The position numbers were made by a program, and so were the translations under genes. Shown here piece by piece: positions 51,842-60,234 of a stretch of DNA of 64,000 nt (the stretch's first letter is position 1; each line of letters starts with the position of its first letter). Source of the stretch: SLRI01 sp942491185 (lineage in GTDB: Bacteria; Pseudomonadota; Alphaproteobacteria; Geminicoccales; Geminicoccaceae). The DNA is taken from contig CALOAB010000014.1 of NCBI GenBank assembly GCA_942491185.1, forward strand, positions 62,001-126,000, in the 5' to 3' direction. The notes under the pieces are model-generated. The model made no database searches. It saw only the letters and a list, made by a program, of their open reading frames with translations, and was not told the DNA's origin.

Positions 51842-52104
51842 GATCGACACCTCGCCGAGCGTGAATGATATTGGACTGACCCACAAACTCAAGCTTACAA
51901 GAGGGCCCAGTCAGACAGGAAATATTAATACAGCGCTTCCTTAATCTGACTTTCTTTCATCAGCGTCAATTCCGTAGGTCTACCATTATTTTTCATGCAT
52001 TCTCGGCCGACAATACGCAGATCATCTGGGACTACACCGAGCTCGAAAAGACGCTACATGCACGCCAAGGAGCGTACAGGCGCTATGAGCACAAGGCTGA
52101 CCTC

Positions 52105-52359
52105 AAGAAGCTACCCGCCCTGCTGACGGACCAGGAAGCCGAGCGGTTCATCGATACAGCCGACCTCTCGACCTATGATCTCACCGATTTCAAGCGGATG
52201 AAGTTCGAGTTCGCGCCGAAGAGCGAGCGGGTGAACATGCGCCTGCCCGCGGCACTGCTCGCCGCCGTCAAGGCCAAAGCGAAAGCGCGGGGGCTGCCCT
52301 ATCAGCGCTTCATCCGCGAGGTCCTGGAGAACGCCGTTCACCAGGACGGCAAACGCTAG
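52105..52359 (+). pseudogene. CopG/BrnA-type antitoxin without a proper start
   Basis: The reading frame encodes KKLPALLTDQEAERFIDTAD, DLSTYDLTDFKRMKFEFAPK and then SERVNMRLPAALLAAVKAKA, RGLPYQRFIREVLENAV and a stop. That is the complete signature of the CopG antitoxin family of type II systems (linker, then ribbon-helix-helix). The frame stays open upstream to about 51880, but I found no ATG or GTG in it before the internal ATG at 52197, and the upstream residues (DYTELEKTLHARQGAYRRYE) resemble no antitoxin start. The gene therefore looks truncated or fused; the partner toxin (usually BrnT) is gone. The 260 bp before it are AT-rich. Confidence 0.6.
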
Positions 52360-52371
52360 CCACAGCCTCCG

Positions 52372-53256
52372 ATGCTCACCAGCCACGGCCGCTACGACTA
52401 CTCGCCGATCACGTCTCGAAAGGTCTTCGACTGGCCGAACGGCGCGCGGCTCGCCGTCTATCTCGGCCTCAATCTCGAGCATTTCGCCTTCGGCGAGGGG
52501 CTGGGCGCCGAGCTGGCGCCCGGCGGGCCGCCGCCCGATGTCCTGAACTACGCCTGGCGCGATTACGGCAACCGGGTCGGCGCCTGGCGGATGCTGGCGC
52601 TTTTCGATGAGCTGGGCCTGCCGGCGACCGTGATCGCCAATAGCGCCATGTACGTTCATGCGCCGGAGCTGATGGCCGCCTGGCGGGCGCGGGGCGACGA
52701 GGTGGTGGGGCACGGCCGGACCAATGCCGAGCGGCAATCGGTGCTCGGTGAGCCCGCCGAGCGGGCGCTGATCGCCGAGGCCACCGCCGTGATCGCCGAA
52801 GCCGAGGGCCAGCCGCCGGCAGGCTGGCTCAGCCCCTGGATCGCCGAGAGCCGGGTCACGCCCGATCTCCTGGTCGAGGCCGGCTACCGCTACACGCTGA
52901 ACTGGTGCATGGACGACCAGCCGGTCTGGCTGCGCACGCGCTCCGGCCGGCTGCTGGCCGTGCCCTACCCGCAGGAGGTCAACGACATCCCGGCGATCGT
53001 CGCCCGCAAGGACGGTGCTGCGGCTTTTGCCCACATGATCACCGACACCTTCGACGAAATGCTCGAGCAGGCGGCGGACCAGCCGCTGGTGATGGGCATA
53101 GCATTACACCCCTACATCCTCGGCCAGCCGCACCGGCTGCGCCAGTTGCGCCGGGCGCTCACGCACATCACAGCACAGCGCGACCACATCTGGCTGACCC
53201 GCGCCGGCGAGATCAGCGCCTTCTGCCACGCCCTGCCCGCCGATACGCTCGCGTGA
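52372..53256 (+). CDS. NodB/PuuE-like polysaccharide deacetylase-family hydrolase
   Basis: The 294-residue protein belongs to the carbohydrate esterase 4 fold, in the branch that includes cofactor-independent allantoinase PuuE. It starts SHGRYDYSPITSRKVFDWPN. DEVVGHGRTNAERQSVL (about 114) and ALHPYILGQPHRLRQL (about 243) supply His residues for the catalytic and metal site; MDDQPVWLRTRSGRLLAVPY is typical of the PuuE-like branch. Substrates are usually amides or ureides rather than polysaccharides. Embedded in a Liv-type importer cluster, it probably acts on the imported nitrogen compound. Confidence 0.82.
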   Translation: MLTSHGRYDYSPITSRKVFDWPNGARLAVYLGLNLEHFAFGEGLGAELAPGGPPPDVLNYAWRDYGNRVGAWRMLALFDELGLPATVIANSAMYVHAPELMAAWRARGDEVVGHGRTNAERQSVLGEPAERALIAEATAVIAEAEGQPPAGWLSPWIAESRVTPDLLVEAGYRYTLNWCMDDQPVWLRTRSGRLLAVPYPQEVNDIPAIVARKDGAAAFAHMITDTFDEMLEQAADQPLVMGIALHPYILGQPHRLRQLRRALTHITAQRDHIWLTRAGEISAFCHALPADTLA

Positions 53257-53362
53257 CCGCCGCCGACGGAGTGGGGTTGCTGCGCATGGCGATGATGACT
53301 AAGCGGGAAGCGTCATCCGGCAGCGATTCCGGGCACTTGCACAAAGGCGGGCGAAGACTGCG

Positions 53363-54226
53363 TTGATCGAGATTCTGCAACTCCTGCTCTACGGCTCGCT
53401 CCTCGGCTCGATCATCGCGCTGGGCGCGGTCGGCGTGACGCTCACCTTCGGCATCCTCGGCTTCGCCAATTTCGCGCATGGCGACCTGATGACCTTGGGC
53501 GCCTATGTCTGCTTTCTGCTCTATTCCCAGCTCGCCCTGCCGTTCGGCCTTGGCGTCGTGGTCGCCATTCCAGCCACGATCTTCGCCGCCCTGCTGATCG
53601 ACCGCGTCCTCTTTCGCCGCTTCAGGAAGAGCCGACCGATCATCAGCCTGATCTCGTCCTTCGGCGCCGCCTTGATCCTGCGCTCTGCCATCCAGCTGGT
53701 CTGGGGCACCGGCACCTACATGTACTCGAGCCAGATCGTCATGGCGCAGCGCTTCGCCGGCATCCGCTACAAGTGGGACCAGCTCGGCATCATCGCCGCC
53801 ACGCTGGCCATCGTCCTCGCCCTCCACCTCTTCCTGCAGCGCACCAAGGTCGGCAAGGCGATGCGCGCCATGGCCGACAACCCGACCCTGGCGCGCCTGT
53901 CGGGCATCGACACCGAGCGGGTGATCGTCTGGACCTGGGTGATCGGCGGCGGGCTCGCGGCACTGGCCGGCGTCTTTCTCGCCATGGACACCCGCCTGCA
54001 GCCGGAGATGGGCTGGTTCATCCTGCTCGCCTGCTTCGCCGCCGCCATCCTCGGCGGCATCGGCAAGCCCATGGGCGCCATCGCCGGTGGCTACATCATC
54101 GGCATCATGATGGAGCTCTCGACCCTGGTCCTGCCCACCGAGTACAGCCCGGTCGTGCCGTTCGCCATCCTGGTCGTTCTCCTGCTCTTCCGCCCGACCG
54201 GGCTGTTCGCCGGACGGAGCACCTGA
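53363..54226 (+). CDS. livH: Branched-chain amino acid-type ABC permease (LivH)
   Basis: The 287-residue permease has about eight membrane helices, opening with LIEILQLLLYGSLLGSIIAL and TFGILGFANFAHGDLMTLGA (family signature, about 30–49). VGKAMRAMADNPTLARLSGI at about 168–187 is the cytoplasmic loop contacting the ATPases. FILLACFAAAILGGIGKPMG follows. The start is TTG at 53363, just after GGCGGGCGAAGACTGCG. It is one base from livM. Confidence 0.93.
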   Translation: MIEILQLLLYGSLLGSIIALGAVGVTLTFGILGFANFAHGDLMTLGAYVCFLLYSQLALPFGLGVVVAIPATIFAALLIDRVLFRRFRKSRPIISLISSFGAALILRSAIQLVWGTGTYMYSSQIVMAQRFAGIRYKWDQLGIIAATLAIVLALHLFLQRTKVGKAMRAMADNPTLARLSGIDTERVIVWTWVIGGGLAALAGVFLAMDTRLQPEMGWFILLACFAAAILGGIGKPMGAIAGGYIIGIMMELSTLVLPTEYSPVVPFAILVVLLLFRPTGLFAGRST

Positions 54227-54227
54227 G

Positions 54228-55175
54228 ATGACCGGTGCCGGCCTGCTCAGCTATTTCGTCTTCTTCCTCACCTTCGCCGGCATCTACGCGCTCCTGGTGC
54301 AGGGGCTGAACGTGCAGTGGGGCTTTGCCGGCATGCTCAATGTCGGTGTCGCCGCCTTCTTCGCCATCGGCGCCTACACCAGCGCCATCCTCACCACCCC
54401 GGACTCGGCCGGCCATCTGGGCGGCTTCGGCCTGCCCTGGCCCGTGGGCTTCGTGGTCGCCATGGCGATCGCCGGCGTGCTCGGCCTCATGATCGGCCTC
54501 ATCACGCTCAATCTGCGCTCCGACTACCTGGCCATCGCATCCATCGGCATCGCCGAGATCGTTCGCCTCGTGCTGAAGAACGAGGAATGGCTGACCGGCG
54601 GCGTGCGCGGCATCGCCGGCATCCCCCGCCCGCTCGACGACATCGTGCCGGGCGCCAACGCGCTCGTGCTGCTGCTCCTGGTCGTCGTCCTGATCGGCAT
54701 CACCTACTGGGCGCTCGAGCGCATCTACCGCTCGCCCTGGGGCCGCGTGCAGCGCGCCATTCGCGACAACGAGACCGCCGCCCGGGCGATGGGCAAGAAC
54801 AGCCTGGTCTTCCGCCTGCAGGCCTTCGTCATGGGCTGCGCGCTGATGGGGCTGTCGGGCGCCGTCTACGCCCATTTCGTCGGCTTCATCAGCCCCGAGG
54901 CGTTCGACCCGGTGTTCGCCACCTTCATCGTCTGGGTCATGCTGATCGCCGGCGGCAGCGGCAACAACCGCGGCGCCATCCTGGGTGCCTTCGTCATCTG
55001 GGGCGTCTGGTCGGGCACCCAGATGCTCACCAGCCAGCTGCCGGCCGAGTACGTCACCCAGGCGAGCGCCGTGCGCGTGCTGCTGATCGGCGTGCTGCTC
55101 CAGGTGATCTTGATCTACCGCCCCGAGGGCCTGCTGCCCGAGCGCCCGCCCCGGCCGATCTGGCGTGACGACTGA
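54228..55175 (+). CDS. livM: Branched-chain amino acid-type ABC permease (LivM)
   Basis: The 315-residue permease has about nine to ten membrane helices. The LivM signatures are NVQWGFAGMLNVGVAAFFAI (about 26–45), LRSDYLAIASIGIAEIVRLV (about 93) and RAIRDNETAARAMGKNSLVF, the ATPase-contact loop (about 175–194). GGSGNNRGAILGAFVIWGV follows near 242. Its gene starts one base after the livH stop. Together with livH, livG, livF and the binding protein encoded at 56899–58098 it completes an importer. Confidence 0.93.
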   Translation: MTGAGLLSYFVFFLTFAGIYALLVQGLNVQWGFAGMLNVGVAAFFAIGAYTSAILTTPDSAGHLGGFGLPWPVGFVVAMAIAGVLGLMIGLITLNLRSDYLAIASIGIAEIVRLVLKNEEWLTGGVRGIAGIPRPLDDIVPGANALVLLLLVVVLIGITYWALERIYRSPWGRVQRAIRDNETAARAMGKNSLVFRLQAFVMGCALMGLSGAVYAHFVGFISPEAFDPVFATFIVWVMLIAGGSGNNRGAILGAFVIWGVWSGTQMLTSQLPAEYVTQASAVRVLLIGVLLQVILIYRPEGLLPERPPRPIWRDD

Positions 55176-55473
55176 CATCCGGCGCGAAGGCACGGCGAGC
55201 TGCCGCCTGCGCGTGCCGGACGGCTACTGGCAGAGCCGCGGCCAGCCCTGCCGCTTTCCGCCGATCGCCACCGACGGCGTCTACCTCGAGGTGGCGCTGA
55301 CGGAATCGCACTGCCTCGAGGTCTTCGTCGATGGCCCGCAGGGCCGCGCCTGGACCCTGACCAGCAGGCCCATTACCCATGATCCGCCGGCAATGGCCAT
55401 CACTGTCACCTGGGACAGCGTTGCCGTGGGCCTCCATCTCGACGGCAAGCAGGTGGCGGTGGCGACAGCGTGA
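55165..55473 (+). CDS. Hypothetical 102-residue protein coupled to livM
   Basis: The frame starts with GTG inside the last codons of livM (11-bp overlap). It encodes MTTDIRREGTASCRLRVPDG, a central FPPIATDGVYLEVALTESHC and the end TVTWDSVAVGLHLDGKQVAV. The composition is normal and beta-rich with two Cys, unlike a shadow frame. I recognise no family. Coupling to livM suggests co-expression, but the function is open; the possibility that it is a chance open frame remains. Confidence 0.4.
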   Translation: MTTDIRREGTASCRLRVPDGYWQSRGQPCRFPPIATDGVYLEVALTESHCLEVFVDGPQGRAWTLTSRPITHDPPAMAITVTWDSVAVGLHLDGKQVAVATA

Positions 55474-55500
55474 AGCCCGGCTGTTGCGGCCGGGCACGCT

Positions 55501-55532
55501 GGTCTATACTCTAGCATAGCTCAGTCTAGACC
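55501..55532. promoter_or_regulatory. vapBC promoter/operator palindrome
   Basis: GGTCTA at 55501 and TAGACC at 55527 form outer arms of a 32-bp near-palindromic site. Inside it is TATACTCTAGCATAG, which also offers a plausible -10 (TATACT). It ends 15 bp before the vapB ATG, the usual place for VapBC autorepression. Confidence 0.6.
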
Positions 55533-55547
55533 GATGGAGCCTCGCCC

Positions 55548-55781
55548 ATGGCCTTCCACATCAAGGACCCGGCCACCGACGCCGCAGTGCGCAAGCTCGC
55601 CGCCGAGCGCGGCATCAGCCTCACGGCTGCCGTGCGCGAGGCGGTCGAGAACGAGCTGAAGCGCCGCCGCCGCCCGCTGGTCGAGCGGATCGATGAGATC
55701 ATCAAGCAGCTGGAGCAATATCCGCCGACCGGCCTGAAGGCCGACAAGGCCTTCTTCGACGACCTCTCAGGCGATCCTTGA
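55548..55781 (+). CDS. vapB: VapB-family antitoxin
   Basis: The 77-residue protein is a Rv0623/PSK-type VapB. The ribbon-helix-helix part is FHIKDPATDAAVRKLAAERG and ISLTAAVREAVENELKRRRR, followed by a toxin-binding tail rich in Asp and Phe (TGLKADKAFFDDLSGDP). It neutralises VapC and, with it, represses the operon through the palindrome upstream. The stop TGA overlaps the VapC ATG by one base. The locus sits between livM and the convergent SDR/binding-protein genes. Confidence 0.9.
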   Translation: MAFHIKDPATDAAVRKLAAERGISLTAAVREAVENELKRRRRPLVERIDEIIKQLEQYPPTGLKADKAFFDDLSGDP

Positions 55782-56176
55782 TGTTCGTCGACGCTTCGGC
55801 GATCGTCGGAATCCTGGCACGCGAGCCCGATTGGCGTGAGCTCATCGCCCGCATCGACGCAGCACCGACGATCACTGTTTCACCGATGGTCGTCTACGAA
55901 ACGGTGCTGGCTGTCGCCCGCATTCGGGCGCACGACGTGACAATCGCCGAGGTGGCCGTGGCCAATTTCCTGACCAGCATCGCCGCCGAGACCATCCCCA
56001 TCGATGCCGCGATCGGCAAGGCCGCGATCGATGCCTTCGCCCGCTATGGCAAGGGCCGGCACCCGGCAGCGCTCAACATGGGCGATTGCTTCGCCTATGC
56101 CTGCGCCCGCTCGCGCAACATCCCGTTATTGGCCAAGGGCGACGACTTCACCCGGACCGACATCACCCGCGCTTGA
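55781..56176 (+). CDS. vapC: VapC-family PIN-domain ribonuclease toxin
   Basis: The 131-residue PIN ribonuclease keeps the acidic cluster that binds Mg2+. Asp is in MFVDASAIVGIL (residue 4), Glu in MVVYETVLAV (about 39), Asp in NMGDCFAYACA (about 100) and Asp in AKGDDFTRTD (about 117). VapC toxins cut tRNA or rRNA and stop translation. ATG 55781 is chosen because it overlaps the vapB stop; a TTG one codon earlier is possible. All catalytic residues are present, so the module looks active. Confidence 0.92.
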   Translation: MFVDASAIVGILAREPDWRELIARIDAAPTITVSPMVVYETVLAVARIRAHDVTIAEVAVANFLTSIAAETIPIDAAIGKAAIDAFARYGKGRHPAALNMGDCFAYACARSRNIPLLAKGDDFTRTDITRA

Positions 56177-56185
56177 TCAACGTTC

Positions 56186-56902
56186 TCAGGCGTCCTGGCT
56201 CATCGGGTGCACCGTCAGCTCGTCGATCTGCGCGCCCGCCGGCTGGCTCAGCATAGCGACCACGGCAGCGGCCACATCCGCCGGCCGCAAGGCACCGGGC
56301 TTCGAGCCCTCGACGCTGTCGTTGAAGCCGGTGTCGATGAGGCCCGGCAGGATCACCCCCACCTTGATACCGTGCGGCCTCAGCTCCAGGCGAAGCGCGT
56401 GGCTGAAGCCCACCACGCCGTGCTTGGCGGCGACATACGGCGCCATCTTGGCGATCGGCCGGCGGCCGACATCCGACGCGATGTTGACGATGTGCCCACC
56501 CTCGCCGCGCTCGATCAACGGCAGGAACGCATGGGTCAACTGGATGAGGCCGGTGAGGTTGACCGCGACGATCGCCTCGATCTCGGCCGGAGCGTGGTCG
56601 AGAAACGGCTTGTAGGCACCGGTACCCGCATTGTTGACGAGGATGTCGAGGCCGCCCCAGGCAGCGTCGACGCCCCGCACCGCCGCCGCTCGATCATCGC
56701 TGCTCGTGAGATCACCCAGGATCAGCATCGGTTCGGCGCCAGCCGCCAGCAGCGCCTTCGCCGTCTGCTCGAGCCCGTCACGATTACGACCGAGCAACGC
56801 GATACGCCGCCCGGGCGCCGCAAGAGCCAGAGCGATCGCCCGGCCGAGGCCGCGGCCACCACCCGTCACCAGGATCCGGGTGGTGGCCGCGAGCGAGGTC
56901 AC
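56186..56902 (-). CDS. SDR-family oxidoreductase
   Basis: The 238-residue short-chain dehydrogenase has the canonical TGxxxGxG in ILVTGGGRGLGRAIALAL (residues 9–26). It also has NNAG in LDILVNNAGTGAY (about 87), Ser in HIVNIASDVGRRP (about 138) and YxxxK in AKMAPYVAAKHGVV (about 151–155). It should be an NAD(P)-dependent oxidoreductase. The GTG start overlaps the TGA of the upstream substrate-binding gene, so it is coupled to the importer and probably acts on the imported compound or its product. Confidence 0.88.
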   Translation of the reverse strand: MTSLAATTRILVTGGGRGLGRAIALALAAPGRRIALLGRNRDGLEQTAKALLAAGAEPMLILGDLTSSDDRAAAVRGVDAAWGGLDILVNNAGTGAYKPFLDHAPAEIEAIVAVNLTGLIQLTHAFLPLIERGEGGHIVNIASDVGRRPIAKMAPYVAAKHGVVGFSHALRLELRPHGIKVGVILPGLIDTGFNDSVEGSKPGALRPADVAAAVVAMLSQPAGAQIDELTVHPMSQDA

Positions 56903-58098
56903 TGGATCAGTTCGACCCTGGTGATCGCACCATCGGTGACGGCCCAATGCTCGAAGACACCGGAGACGTCGCCGTTCTCGTCGAACTCATGGGCGCCGGC
57001 GGCGCCCTCGTAGTTGATGTCCGTGCCAGCCGCGATCAGCTCCTTGGCCTTGGCGAACTCGCCCGGCAGGATCACTTCGCCCGGCCCGCTCGCGACCTCG
57101 CGGATCGCGTCGCGGATCGCCGGCCCGTCGGTGCTGCCGGCCTGCTCGATCGCCAAGGCCATGATCATCGTCGCGTCATAGGCGCTGTCGATATAGGGCA
57201 AGGGCGGCAGCTCACCGAACTCCGCCTCGTAGGCCGCTGCGAAGCGGTCGCTGGCGTCGCCCTCCGGGCTGGTCGCCGAGGTCCCGAACATGCCGTTCAT
57301 GTACTGGGCACCGATATCGTCGACCAGCTGCGCGGTTTTCAGCCCGTCGGTGAAGACGAAGCGGTCGAAGAAGCCTTCCTCCAGCGACTGGCGGATGATC
57401 AGGAGGCCACCATCGTCAGGATAGGCAATCAGCAAGAGCGCCTCGGGCTCGCCGTCGGTCGCCGCCTGCAGCTCGCCGCGATAGGAGGCCTTGTTCGGCT
57501 CGAAGGCCGCCGAGGAGGTGACCGTGCCGCCATAATTGTCGGCAAAGCTCTCGGCGAGGCCCACACCATAGTCGTTGTTGATGTAGAGAACGGCGACGCT
57601 GCCGATGCCGGCCGCGTCGACCAGATTGCCGAGCACGACGCCCTGATACGCATCGGACGGCACGGTGCGGAACAGGAAATCACCATCGTCGAGCGTGGTG
57701 ATCGCCGGCGCCGTCGAGGCGTTGGAAATCTGCGGCACGCCGTCGACCGCGGCGACGCTGGTCGCCACCGGGATGGTGTTGCCCGACGCCAGCGCGCCCA
57801 GAATGCCGCTGACGCCGTCCACGGAGACCAGCTTCTTCGCCGAATCGATCGCCGTCTGCGCCTTGGTCTGGGTGTCGCCGACGATCAGCTCGACCTCGCC
57901 GTCGAGCACACCGCCGGCAGCGTTGACCTCGGCGATCGCCAGGCGCATGCCATTGAGCGATGCCTCGCCGTAAGCCTGAAGGCCACCGGTGAGCGGGATC
58001 AAGGCACCGACCTTCGCCCCCTCGGCCATGGCGGTCCCTGCCAGCAAGACGCTGCCCAGCGCGCCCAAAGCCGTCGCCCGCCAACTTGACCTGATCAT
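56899..58098 (-). CDS. Branched-chain amino acid-type ABC transporter substrate-binding protein
   Basis: The 399-residue periplasmic protein has a signal peptide (SWRATALGALGSVLLAGTAM, then AEG). A type I Leu/Ile/Val-binding fold follows: VGALIPLTGGLQAYGEASLN, then LIVGDTQTKAQTAIDSAKKL, GALASGNTIPVATSVAA, and YINNDYGVGLAESFADNYGG. It captures the ligand for LivHM–LivGF, encoded on the other strand. The ATG at 58098 fits GAGGAG seven bases upstream; the ATG six bases earlier overlaps that site. The next gene downstream (SDR) overlaps its stop. Confidence 0.92.
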   Translation of the reverse strand: MIRSSWRATALGALGSVLLAGTAMAEGAKVGALIPLTGGLQAYGEASLNGMRLAIAEVNAAGGVLDGEVELIVGDTQTKAQTAIDSAKKLVSVDGVSGILGALASGNTIPVATSVAAVDGVPQISNASTAPAITTLDDGDFLFRTVPSDAYQGVVLGNLVDAAGIGSVAVLYINNDYGVGLAESFADNYGGTVTSSAAFEPNKASYRGELQAATDGEPEALLLIAYPDDGGLLIIRQSLEEGFFDRFVFTDGLKTAQLVDDIGAQYMNGMFGTSATSPEGDASDRFAAAYEAEFGELPPLPYIDSAYDATMIMALAIEQAGSTDGPAIRDAIREVASGPGEVILPGEFAKAKELIAAGTDINYEGAAGAHEFDENGDVSGVFEHWAVTDGAITRVELIQ

Positions 58099-58234
58099 TA
58101 TCATTCTCCTCATTGCACCGATGATGACGTAGGTAGCACATCTGTCGACCCACGCCTTGCCAGGCGTCACGTGCCGCCGCACATTCGCGACATCACATAT
58201 AAAGTCGCCGCAACGCGCGCAACCGGGACAGCAC

Positions 58235-59410
58235 ATGCCGATCATCAACCGCATCGCCGACTACAAGGACGAAATGACGACCTGGCGTCGGCATCTGCAC
58301 ATGAACCCGGAGCTCGGCTACGAGGAGGTCGAGACGGCGGCCTTCGTCGCCAGGCAGCTCCGCGCCATCGGCGTCGACGAGGTGCACGAGGGCATCGGCA
58401 AGACCGGCGTGGTGGCGGTGATCAAGGCCGGAACGGGCGAGCGGCGCATCGGCCTTCGCGCCGACATGGACGCGCTGCCGATCACCGAGGCCACCGGCGT
58501 CGCCCACGCCTCGACCAAGCCCGGCAAGATGCACGCCTGCGGCCATGACGGGCACACCACCATGCTGCTGGGTGCGGCCAAATACCTCGCCGAGACCCGC
58601 AATTTCGACGGCACCGTCTACCTCGTCTTCCAGCCGGCCGAGGAAGGCCGCGCCGGGGCCAAGGCGATGATCGATGACGGCCTGTTCAAGCGCTTCCCGG
58701 TCTCCGACATCTACGGCCTGCACAACTGGCCGACCATGCCGGTCGGCACCTTCGCGATGCGCGATGGCCCGGCGATGGCAGCCTCGGACGAGTTCAAGAT
58801 CACCATCAAGGGCCGCGGCTGCCACGCCGCCATGCCGCATGTCGGACTCGACCCGGTGACCGTCGCCGCACAGATCGTCATCGGCCTGCAGACCATCGTC
58901 AGCCGCGAGACCGATCCATTGGACAACGCGGTCCTCTCGGTCACCCAGATCCACGCCGGCGATGCCTTCAACGTGGTGCCGGAGCAAGCGGTCCTGGCCG
59001 GCACCGTTCGCACCTTCAAGCCCGAGACCCGCGACCGCATCGAGCAGCGCATGCGCGAGGTCGCGACCGGCATCACCCAGAGCTTCGGCCTCGAGCCCAG
59101 CTTCTACTACCGCCGCGGCTACCCGCCGACGGTCAACCACGTCCGCGAGGCGGCGATCGGCGCCGATGTCGCAGCGCTCGTCGTCGGTGCCGACAAGGTC
59201 GAGCGTGACCCGGCACCGGTCATGGGGGCCGAGGATTTTGCCTTCATGTTGGAAGCCGTTCCGGGCAGCTATATCTGGATGGGCAGCGGCGATGGCGAGA
59301 AAGCGGCGCTGCTGCACAGCCCCTATTACGACTTCAACGACGAGGCGCTGCCGGTCGGCGTGAGCTACTGGGCAAAGCTCGTCGAGACCCGCCTCGCCAA
59401 GACGGCCTGA
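58235..59410 (+). CDS. M20-family amidohydrolase (aminoacylase/hippurate hydrolase type)
   Basis: The 391-residue metallohydrolase removes an N-acyl group from an amino acid-like substrate. Metal ligands are visible in MHACGHDGHTTMLLGA (Cys and His, about 102–117), FQPAEEGRAGAKA (Glu, about 134), YGLHNWPTMPVG (His, about 161) and near the end LLHSPYYDFND (His, about 359). The dimerisation domain contains GRGCHAAMPHVGLDPV. ATG 58235 is chosen as the family start, with an acceptable GGGACAG upstream. It is divergent from the binding-protein gene (136-bp gap), consistent with a joint role in using an imported N-acyl compound. Confidence 0.9.
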   Translation: MPIINRIADYKDEMTTWRRHLHMNPELGYEEVETAAFVARQLRAIGVDEVHEGIGKTGVVAVIKAGTGERRIGLRADMDALPITEATGVAHASTKPGKMHACGHDGHTTMLLGAAKYLAETRNFDGTVYLVFQPAEEGRAGAKAMIDDGLFKRFPVSDIYGLHNWPTMPVGTFAMRDGPAMAASDEFKITIKGRGCHAAMPHVGLDPVTVAAQIVIGLQTIVSRETDPLDNAVLSVTQIHAGDAFNVVPEQAVLAGTVRTFKPETRDRIEQRMREVATGITQSFGLEPSFYYRRGYPPTVNHVREAAIGADVAALVVGADKVERDPAPVMGAEDFAFMLEAVPGSYIWMGSGDGEKAALLHSPYYDFNDEALPVGVSYWAKLVETRLAKTA

Positions 59411-59444
59411 CGGCATGGAGGCAATTGATACAAAGGAGGCCAGA

Positions 59445-60224
59445 GTGAGCAACGAGCCGATCCTTCTGCAGACCGAGACGGCCGGCATCGTCCGGCTGAC
59501 GCTCAACCGGCCCAAGGCCTTCAACAGCCTGGATCGGGCCTCGCTCGATGCGCTGCACGCGGCGCTCGATGGCATCGCTGCGAGCGACACGGCGCGCGTC
59601 GTCGTCATCGCCGGCAACGGCAAGGCGTTCTGCGCCGGGCACGACCTCAAGGAGATCGGCCAGGACCGCACCGCCGAGGCCATCGGCGCACTGTTCAGCC
59701 ACTGCTCGGCGATGATGCTGAAGCTGCAGGCGCTGCCGCAGCCGGTGATCGCCGAGGTCGACGGCATCGCCACGGCCGCCGGCTGCCAGCTGGTCGCCGC
59801 CTGCGATCTCGCCATCTGCACCGAGGCGAGCCGGTTCGCCACATCCGGCATCAAGTACGGCCTCTTCTGCTCGACGCCGATGGTGGCTTTGGCGCGCAAC
59901 ATCCCGCAGAAGCCGGCCATGGAGATGCTGCTCACCGGCGATTTCATCGACGCCGCCGAGGCGCATCGCCTGGGCCTCGTCAACCACGTCGTCGCCAAGG
60001 AAGCTCTAGCTGAGACGACCCGGTCGCTCTGCGATCGCCTGCTCGACAAGCCCAAGGACGTGCTCGCCATGGGCAAGCGGGCCTTCTACCGGCAACGCGG
60101 CATGGCCGACGCCGAAGCCTATCGCTATACGACCGAGGTGATCGTCGAGAACGCCGTCGGCGACGCCTTCGCCGAGGGCCTCGAGGCCTTTGTCGAGAAG
60201 CGTCGACCAAGCTGGCCCCATTGA
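59445..60224 (+). CDS. Crotonase-fold protein (ECHDC3-like), catalytic Glu absent
   Basis: The 259-residue enoyl-CoA hydratase/isomerase family protein has the CoA-binding and oxyanion-hole segments GKAFCAGHDLKEIGQ and VIAEVDGIATAAGCQLVAAC. The usual Glu positions read Gln (AGCQL) and Lys-Tyr (SGIKYGLF). That pattern is typical of the ECHDC3-like branch, whose activity is unclear. The GTG at 59445 is preferred to the upstream ATG because AAAGGAGG stands five bases before it. It follows the amidohydrolase by 34 bp and is followed by a universal stress protein. Confidence 0.85.
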   Translation: MSNEPILLQTETAGIVRLTLNRPKAFNSLDRASLDALHAALDGIAASDTARVVVIAGNGKAFCAGHDLKEIGQDRTAEAIGALFSHCSAMMLKLQALPQPVIAEVDGIATAAGCQLVAACDLAICTEASRFATSGIKYGLFCSTPMVALARNIPQKPAMEMLLTGDFIDAAEAHRLGLVNHVVAKEALAETTRSLCDRLLDKPKDVLAMGKRAFYRQRGMADAEAYRYTTEVIVENAVGDAFAEGLEAFVEKRRPSWPH

Positions 60225-60234
60225 AAGCCTGACC

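Noticed and set aside
59445..60224. A normal enoyl-CoA hydratase.
   Set aside because: Both catalytic Glu positions carry other residues, so only crotonase-fold membership is claimed.
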